Of a stretch of 64,000 nucleotides of DNA, positions 58,391-64,000 are shown one piece after another. The stretch is from assembly GCF_002197845.1 (NCBI RefSeq), contig NZ_NIDE01000003.1, forward strand, positions 1 to 64,000, written 5' to 3'. Source of the stretch: Fimbriiglobus ruber. Its GTDB lineage: Bacteria; Planctomycetota; Planctomycetia; Gemmatales; Gemmataceae. Numbering within the stretch: position 1 is the stretch's first letter; each line of letters starts with the position of its first letter. The notes beneath the pieces were generated by a model. That model ran no database searches and was not told where the DNA came from. It worked only from the letters and a program-made list of their open reading frames with translations. Made by a program: the position numbers and the translations under genes.

Positions 58391-60287
58391 CCAGCCGATC
58401 CGTGTCGCGGTGGTCGACGACAACGAGGCCAAGCGGTACACCATCGCCCGCGTCCTCCGCCGGGCCGAGTTCGAGGTACTTGAGGGAGTGGTCGGCGCGG
58501 ACGCCTTTCGATTGGCCCCGGCGGCCGAGTTGATCGTGTTAGACATCAAGCTCCCGGACATGAACGGCTACCAAATCTGCCGGCAGCTCAAGAGTAATCC
58601 CGAGACGGCTCACATCCCGATCCTGCTCATATCGGCGACGTTCGTCGGGCCGGACAGCCAGGTCGAGGGGTTGGAGAGTGGGGCCGACGCCTACCTGACC
58701 GACGCGGCCGAGGCGCCGGTTCTGGTCGCGACCGTTCGGGCACTCTTGCGCATGCGGCAGGCCGAAGAACTCGCCCGCCGCGGTGAAACCCGCGTCCGCG
58801 TCGCGCTCGAAGCCGGTCAGCTCGGCGAGTGGAATTTCGACCCCGGGACGAATACGCTCAACTGTTCGACCCAGTGTAAGGCGATCTACGGCCGCGGGGC
58901 CGACCAGCCGCTTTCTTACGACGACCTCCTGGCGGCCGTCCACGCCGACGACCGCGCGGAGTTCGCGACTACGTTCAGTCGTGCAGTAACGGAAAGCGTG
59001 GGATACGACACCGAGTACAGGGTGGTATGGCCGGACGGGAGTACGCACTGGGTACTCGTCCGCGGTCAGGTGACGACCGTCCCCGGCGTGGGCGACCGGC
59101 GGTTGATCGGTGTGGCCCTCGACATCACCGACCGCAAACGGTCCGAAGAGGCACTGAAAGACGCGGACCGCAAGAAGGACGAGTTCCTGGCACTCCTGGC
59201 CCACGAACTCCGTAACCCGCTCGCGCCGATCCGGACCGCGCTGCACATCGTCCGCCAGCCGGGCGTGGACGCGGTCGACGTGGCCAAGGCGCGCGACACG
59301 ATGGCCCGGCAGCTCGCCCACATGGTCCGGCTGATCGACGATCTGCTCGACGTCAGCCGAATCTCCAAGGGGCGGATCGAACTCCGGAAAGAACGGGTCG
59401 CTGTCCGCGACATCCTGGACATCGCGGTCGAAACGAGCCGGCCCCTGATCGAAGCCGGCCGCCACGAGTTGCAGATCGACCTGCCTCCCGAGCCCCTGTA
59501 CATTTTCGCCGACCTGACCCGAATCGGGCAGGTCGTCGCGAACCTGCTCAACAACGCGGCCAAGTACACCCCGGAGGGGGGACACATTCGTCTGTCGGTT
59601 CGGCGCGCGACCGACGAGGCGGACGAAGTCGTGGTGCGCGTCGTCGACAACGGGACGGGAATTACCCCGGAGATGCTGCCGAAAGTTTGGGGACTCTTTA
59701 CCCAGTCCGACCGGACTTTGGGCCGGTCGCAAGGCGGCTTGGGAATCGGGCTGACGTTGGTCAGGCACCTGGTCGAGTTACACGGCGGTGCCGTCGACGC
59801 CCGGAGTGCGGGAATCGGGATGGGCAGCGAGTTCATCGTTCGTCTGCCATTGCCCCCCCCACAGGAAAAATCGACCGGCTCGTCGCCGATTCCTGCCGTC
59901 CCGCAAACGTCTTCGTCGGTCGACCCCCACCGCGTACTCGTGGTCGACGACAATGTCGACGGGGCCGAGAGTCTTGCAACTCTTTTAAGTCTTCAAAACC
60001 ACACCGTTCGCGTCGCGCACGACGGCCCGAGCGCGCTGGTCATTGCCGAGGAATTCCGACCCGACGTTGTACTTCTTGACATTGGTTTGCCCGGCTTGGA
60101 CGGGTACGAAGTCGCCCACCGGTTGCGAGCGCGAAAGGAATTCCAGCACGTTTTCTTGGTTGCTCTCACAGGCTGGGGCCAAGACTCGGACCGCGAGCGA
60201 TCGCAAGCCGCCGGATTTGACGTTCACCTCGTAAAACCAATCGATCCGGCCACCCTCTTACAAGTCGTCAGCCGGCACGAGGGTTAA
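58383..60287 (+). CDS. hybrid histidine kinase REC-PAS-HisKA-HATPase-REC
   Basis: 634 residues; ATG 58383 overlaps the upstream stop (ATGAGTAA). N-terminal receiver (VAVVDDNEAKRYTIARVL; LIVLDIKLPDMNGYQIC), PAS/PAC (GEWNFDPGTNTLNCS..WVLVRGQ..VALDITDRKRSEEAL), HisKA H-box LLAHELRNPLAPIRTALHIV, HATPase_c (VVANLLNNAAKYTPEGGHI, VDNGTGITPEMLPKVWGLF, QGGLGIGLTLVRHLVELHGG) and a C-terminal receiver (LVVDDNVDGAESLATLL; VVLLDIGLPGLDGYEVAHRL). Soluble. Last gene of the rsb operon; no separate response regulator is seen. Confidence 0.9.
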   Translation: MSNQPIRVAVVDDNEAKRYTIARVLRRAEFEVLEGVVGADAFRLAPAAELIVLDIKLPDMNGYQICRQLKSNPETAHIPILLISATFVGPDSQVEGLESGADAYLTDAAEAPVLVATVRALLRMRQAEELARRGETRVRVALEAGQLGEWNFDPGTNTLNCSTQCKAIYGRGADQPLSYDDLLAAVHADDRAEFATTFSRAVTESVGYDTEYRVVWPDGSTHWVLVRGQVTTVPGVGDRRLIGVALDITDRKRSEEALKDADRKKDEFLALLAHELRNPLAPIRTALHIVRQPGVDAVDVAKARDTMARQLAHMVRLIDDLLDVSRISKGRIELRKERVAVRDILDIAVETSRPLIEAGRHELQIDLPPEPLYIFADLTRIGQVVANLLNNAAKYTPEGGHIRLSVRRATDEADEVVVRVVDNGTGITPEMLPKVWGLFTQSDRTLGRSQGGLGIGLTLVRHLVELHGGAVDARSAGIGMGSEFIVRLPLPPPQEKSTGSSPIPAVPQTSSSVDPHRVLVVDDNVDGAESLATLLSLQNHTVRVAHDGPSALVIAEEFRPDVVLLDIGLPGLDGYEVAHRLRARKEFQHVFLVALTGWGQDSDRERSQAAGFDVHLVKPIDPATLLQVVSRHEG

Positions 60288-60606
60288 CGCCGTGGCACGT
60301 TCGATGCCTCCCTCGATCAATTCGTGCTGAACGACGTGGCTATCGTTAGGCCATAAATTCGCCACGCATGGAAGGACGGGCGCCCGGTTGCACGGCGGAG
60401 CGGGTAGCTGTCTATTCTGTGACGGGAATTCGCCAAAATAAGGCAATTTCGAGGCGGCTCGATTTGCGGTAGCTGCCCTATCTCTGAAACCGGGGTGTTC
60501 TCTTTTCCCTCGTTCGAGTAGCGTTTTCGGGCATGGATGTGTTGGAGGCTTAGCCGTTACCGGCACTGACGACGGGTTGCGTTCCGGCTGTATGGGCATT
60601 GCGTCT
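60288..60606. other. intergenic, no gene seen
   Basis: About 320 bp between the rsb operon and IS-S. Short frames without features; no clear stem-loop terminator. Confidence 0.35.
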
Positions 60607-62049
60607 TACCGCTGTCACTATTGACTTTTTCTGGTAGACTCGTGGGTGAAGTAAACCCAGACACTTCCCGGAGTTCCGCATGGATGCGGCCGCCATCTAC
60701 CAGCGATTCGTCGAACAGGCTCCGGCTGCCGTCTTGATCCACGGTCTGATCCAGAGCTGTATGTCCCCGGAGTTCCTGGATCAAACGGCCGCCCCCCACC
60801 TGCCGGCGTCCCCGAACCCCCGCCAACTCGCGTTCGCGGATCTGGTGGAGATCCTATTGCCCGTCGTCTTCGGGTCCGCGACCTCGGTTCGGCACTCGTA
60901 CCGACAGGCGACCCACATGCACGCCGTGGCGACACTCAAGTGCGTCTACGAGCGACTCGACCGGACCCCGCCGGCCGCCGTCGCCGCACTCGTCGGGGCC
61001 GTCGCCGATCGCGTCGGCCCACTGTTCGACACCCCGGCCACCGGACCCCTCCGGTTCCGAACTCTGGATGGGAATCACTTGGCCGCGACGCAGAACCGGT
61101 TGGCCGACCTGGCTGGCCGGCCGGCTCCCCTCCCGGGTCAGGCGATCGTTCTCCGGGACCAAGCGACCGGCGTGTTCGTCCGCATCCTGTTGCACGAGGA
61201 CGGGCATGCGAACGAGCGGGCCCTGCACGCCCAATTGATGCCGGCATTCGAGCCCGGGGATGTGGTCATTGCGGACAGCTCGTTCTGCACCGAAGGGTTC
61301 CTCACGGGCGTTCAGGCCCGGGGGGCGGCGTCCGTCGTACGCCACCACGGTGGGGTCGGGTTGACCCCGGTCGGCGACCGGATCGACCACGGGTTGGTCC
61401 CGACCGGACGGGTGTACGAGACGCGGGTGCAATACGCCCAGACGGCTCTCGTCCTCCGACTCGTCGAGATCGAACTGTGTCAGCCGACGCGGGAGGGGAT
61501 CACCGTCGTGGGAGTACTGACCGATGTCCCGGCCGAGACCCTGCCGGCTCCGGACGTGGCGGCCACGTACCTGCGTCGGCGAACGATCGAAGTCGCGTTC
61601 CAGGAATTGGCCGACGGGTTGCGCGGGGAGGTCGACACGCTCGCGTACCCGAAGGCCGCGTTGTTCGCGTTCGGGTTGGCGGTCGCCGTGTACAACCTCT
61701 TGCAGGTTGTCCGACGGGCAGCCGAGCACCACGCGGTGGCGTCGGGCGAGCCGATTCCGGACCCGGTGTCCCCAGTCCTGTTGGGGCACGAGGTGCGTTC
61801 GTTCGCCGCGGGTGTCGCCACCGCGCTGAACGGGAACCCCGACATGCCCACGCCCGCGTGGACGGTGGAGCGGTTGCGGGCGTGGGTCAAGACGTTGGCC
61901 CGCCGGTTGACTGACGGGCGGTATGCGAAGAGCAAACGCGGTCATCGCAAGGCGCGACCCAAGACGCCCAAAGCCCCCAAGGGCTCGCACACTGCGACCG
62001 CCCGCGTTCTCGAACAACGACGCATCAAAAGTCAATAGTGACAGCGGTA
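60607..62049 (+). mobile_element. IS4-family element IS-S, 1443 bp
   Basis: Terminal repeats TACCGCTGTCACTATTGACT and its complement. Perfect 11-bp target duplication GCATTGCGTCT (60596-60606 and 62050-62060). Complete and apparently recent. Confidence 0.9.
60680..62038 (+). CDS. IS4-family transposase (IS-S)
   Basis: 452 residues, one frame, ATG 60680 (MDAAAIYQRFVEQAPAAVLI). D in FRTLDGNHLAATQNR, D in DVVIADSSFCTEGFL, E in the YLRRRTIEVAFQEL motif (Y-(2)-R-(3)-E). The C-terminal tail is very basic (KSKRGHRKARPKTPKAPKG). The stop lies in the terminal repeat. Unlike the island elements it stands alone in unique DNA. Confidence 0.9.
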   Translation: MDAAAIYQRFVEQAPAAVLIHGLIQSCMSPEFLDQTAAPHLPASPNPRQLAFADLVEILLPVVFGSATSVRHSYRQATHMHAVATLKCVYERLDRTPPAAVAALVGAVADRVGPLFDTPATGPLRFRTLDGNHLAATQNRLADLAGRPAPLPGQAIVLRDQATGVFVRILLHEDGHANERALHAQLMPAFEPGDVVIADSSFCTEGFLTGVQARGAASVVRHHGGVGLTPVGDRIDHGLVPTGRVYETRVQYAQTALVLRLVEIELCQPTREGITVVGVLTDVPAETLPAPDVAATYLRRRTIEVAFQELADGLRGEVDTLAYPKAALFAFGLAVAVYNLLQVVRRAAEHHAVASGEPIPDPVSPVLLGHEVRSFAAGVATALNGNPDMPTPAWTVERLRAWVKTLARRLTDGRYAKSKRGHRKARPKTPKAPKGSHTATARVLEQRRIKSQ

Positions 62050-62189
62050 GCATTGCGTCTCCACCTTCCTGCATCCCTTCGCTCCCCCGGAATTACCCGG
62101 CTCCCACGCTACTATGGATGCTCTGACTCCGGACGAGAACCCGGCCCGACTTCGCGTCGATGACTTTTTTTCTCGCCACTCCGTTTCCG

Positions 62190-62915
62190 TCAGTCGTGGG
62201 TATTGGTGAAAATCAACTCGTTGCAAGCTGCCGCGACCGCCGCCACGTGAGACGTGGTCGGTTCCCAGCAGCAAACCGCCCACGCACTCATGGTCTCGGG
62301 CGGTCCGACGACGGCCGGCCGGTCTCTGGGGTCGAGATCCACTACCGCCCGATCCAGACCGCGGATCCCGCACCCGAGGCCCTTCAACACGGCTTCCTTG
62401 CAAGTCCACCCGCGTAGAAAACCGGCCGGCTGCAACTCCCCGGGAAGGTTTTGATACTGCTTCCGTTCGGCCGGCGCGAAGTACCTCTCGACTAACCCGT
62501 CCGCGTTCGCGACAGTCCGTCTAAACTCCACGTCGACGCCGACGCGCACTCCCGCCACGGCAAAAACCGCGACGCCGTCCGTATGGCTGATGTTGAACAG
62601 CAACCCCCTGCCCCCTTCGCCCAGCGCGGGCTTCCCGTCCGGTTCGACCGTGATCGGCACGTCGCCCGGCGCCACACCCGTGTAAGCCCCGAGGAGCCCT
62701 CTCAGCAACCCGCGACCGCACAGGAATTGATCCCTGGCCCGGGCGTGCGTGTACCGTTCCGCCCGTTTCCGTTCGTCGGCGACTAACACCGTCGCGAATT
62801 CGTCCGGGCGCACTTCCAGGGTGTCGAACGGGGCCTGCCACACGTGGACTTCGTTCGCCGGAAGAACCAGCGGCGCGACTGGTAGCTTGGTCAGCGTGCG
62901 GACGACGACGTGCAT
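62190..62915 (-). CDS. 4'-phosphopantetheinyl transferase, Sfp type
   Basis: About 241 residues from ATG 62915 (MHVVVRTLTKLPVAPLVLPA); an ATG 20 codons upstream would run into the divergent gene's promoter region. Motifs: RGLLRGLLGAYTG, NISHTDGVAVFAVAG, the Mg-binding GVRVGVDVEFRRT, then RYFAPAERKQYQ and GWTCKEAVLKGLGCGI (W..KEA..K). It transfers phosphopantetheine from CoA onto carrier-protein serines of fatty acid, polyketide or peptide synthases. No synthase is in the window, so the partner is elsewhere. Confidence 0.85.
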   Translation of the reverse strand: MHVVVRTLTKLPVAPLVLPANEVHVWQAPFDTLEVRPDEFATVLVADERKRAERYTHARARDQFLCGRGLLRGLLGAYTGVAPGDVPITVEPDGKPALGEGGRGLLFNISHTDGVAVFAVAGVRVGVDVEFRRTVANADGLVERYFAPAERKQYQNLPGELQPAGFLRGWTCKEAVLKGLGCGIRGLDRAVVDLDPRDRPAVVGPPETMSAWAVCCWEPTTSHVAAVAAACNELIFTNTHD

Positions 62916-62984
62916 CAGGTAAGACCACAGCCGGAGGCGGGTTGGGGTTGCGACTCCGCGGCGCGAACGGTACACCCTGTCGCC

Positions 62985-63989
62985 ATGTACCCGATCTTAG
63001 CGGCCCTCCTACTCGGGGCCACACCCGCACCGCCCGAGACCGCCACGCTCGTCGCCGTGGCGGCGACCGTGGACCGCGGCGACGTGCGTACCGGGCCGCC
63101 GCTGACGCACAAGTTTGAACTGGTCCACCGCGGCACGTCCGGCGCGGTCGAGATCACCGGCGTGGAAACCGGATGCGGCTGCCTGAAGTCGACCGTGAGT
63201 CGACCCGTTCTTCGACCCGGAGAGCGGTCGGAAATCACGCTCGCGGTCAGCACCCTGACCCAACCGCCCGGGCCGAACGCGTGGCGGGCCGTCGTCCACT
63301 TCCGCCCGGTCGCGCAATCCGGCCCGCCAGTGGTTTCGCCCGACGAGCAGATCGAGCTAAAGGTGACGGCGACGTTGATTCGCGAGGTCTTCGTGACCCC
63401 GCCGGCGCTGGCTGTGTCGACCGCGGGCGCCGTCACCCGAACAATCACGGTCACAGATCGCCGACCCATACCGCTGACCGTCACATCGGTCTCGACGACG
63501 AGCCCCTTTTTAACGGCCAGCCTCCACTCGCCCGCAACCGACGCCGGTGCGCAAAACCAGGTCGTCGACTTGACCGTGACCGACCGCTTCCCGACCGGCG
63601 AGACTGACGAAACCGTGGTCCTGAACACGACAGACCCCGCCTGTCGGGAGTTGCGTGTCCCGGTCCGCGTAACCAAGCGTCTGGTCGGGGCCGTCGTGGT
63701 CGTGCCCGAGGCTCCGACTGTCCGATTCGTCCGCGGCCAGACCGAAGCCTCGACTTTGGCACACGTTCGCATCCCCGGTGGCGGGTTGGTCCGGGTCGAG
63801 CGGGTCGAATGCGCGAACCCGGCCGTGAGTGCCAGATGGTCTCAGGACGCCGGCCCGGTTGCCACCGTCCGCTTCGTCGTGACCGCGGACAAAGTCGCGC
63901 CGCAAGGTGGCCGGGCGGACGTCCGAATGATTTTGGCGACCCCGCCCGGCGAAGTCGTGACCGTCCCGCTCGTGTGGACAGTGCCATGA
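62985..63989 (+). CDS. DUF1573-domain exported protein
   Basis: 334 residues from ATG 62985 (MYPILAALLLGATPAPPETA), a short hydrophobic leader fitting a signal peptide. Residues ~35-120 form the DUF1573 beta-sandwich with ITGVETGCGCLKSTVSRPVL; the CGC pair is the family hallmark, followed by LRPGERSEITLAV. Two further beta-rich repeats follow. The family is abundant in planctomycetes and Bacteroidetes; function unknown. Divergent from the transferase with 69 bp between starts. The stop overlaps the next start (ATGA). Confidence 0.8.
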   Translation: MYPILAALLLGATPAPPETATLVAVAATVDRGDVRTGPPLTHKFELVHRGTSGAVEITGVETGCGCLKSTVSRPVLRPGERSEITLAVSTLTQPPGPNAWRAVVHFRPVAQSGPPVVSPDEQIELKVTATLIREVFVTPPALAVSTAGAVTRTITVTDRRPIPLTVTSVSTTSPFLTASLHSPATDAGAQNQVVDLTVTDRFPTGETDETVVLNTTDPACRELRVPVRVTKRLVGAVVVVPEAPTVRFVRGQTEASTLAHVRIPGGGLVRVERVECANPAVSARWSQDAGPVATVRFVVTADKVAPQGGRADVRMILATPPGEVVTVPLVWTVP

Positions 63990-64000
63990 CGAATGGCAGC
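63986..64000 (+). CDS. start of a further gene, cut by window end
   Basis: ATG at 63986 overlaps the TGA of the DUF1573 gene (ATGA), a typical coupled start. Only five codons are visible, so nothing can be said about its product. Confidence 0.35.

Noticed and set aside
1-64000. CRISPR array, rRNA operon, toxin-antitoxin or known defence genes
   Set aside because: No regularly spaced short repeats, no rRNA sequence and no recognisable defence nucleases or CRISPR proteins were seen; all repeats are explained by IS ends or protein repeats.

Overview
The window looks like a planctomycete chromosome, most likely a Gemmataceae relative. The clues are high GC outside one AT-richer patch, giant extracellular PKD/RHS/Ig proteins, an N-terminal 'LEPR' motif on a secreted protein, a TPR-glycosyltransferase, a DUF1573 protein, a stressosome operon feeding hybrid histidine kinases, and an extreme load of DDE insertion sequences. 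The assignment rests on gene content only.

Layout. 1-10.3 kb (minus): one giant surface protein (PKD-like modules, RHS/YD repeats, Ig-like domains and an unusual ~80-residue repeat). It is cut into three reading frames by single missing G bases and runs off the left edge. 10.9-13.2 kb: TPR protein with a glycosyltransferase domain, also broken by one missing G. 13.6-16.1 kb: a tandemly duplicated cassette of unknown zinc-ribbon/HTH genes, followed by a tRNA 3'-half-like fragment. 16.9-49.1 kb: a continuous ~32-kb island made almost only of insertion sequences. 49.5-53.1 kb: secreted glycosidase-like protein with TIG, Pro-rich and FG-GAP parts. 53.5-60.3 kb: rsbR-rsbS-rsbT-phosphatase-kinase-kinase operon. 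60.6-62.0 kb: an intact IS4-type element. 62.2-64 kb: phosphopantetheinyl transferase and a divergent DUF1573 gene.

The IS island can be parsed almost to the base from terminal repeats and target duplications. I label elements by letter (IS-A, IS-B and so on). Two points stand out. First, the 28.4 kb between two inverted IS4 copies (IS-B1 17671-19182, IS-B2 47538-49049) has been inverted. The target duplications of the two copies are exchanged, and three other elements (IS-A, IS-E2, IS-K) are split with their halves on opposite sides; flipping the segment back makes all of them whole. Second, 23.2-39.6 kb is a six-deep nest: IS-C2 contains IS-D, which contains IS-G, which contains IS-M, which contains IS-L, which contains IS-C1. 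The outermost and innermost elements are the same family.

Many of the transposases need a frameshift at a short homopolymer between the DNA-binding and catalytic parts. The sites fall into recurring types (A_AAA_AAG/C for -1; GCTTTTT(T)CCCC for +1; GGG_GAA_AAA in IS701-type elements). This suggests programmed frameshifting, although homopolymer errors in the assembly are a serious alternative, because long non-IS genes in the window also lack single G bases.
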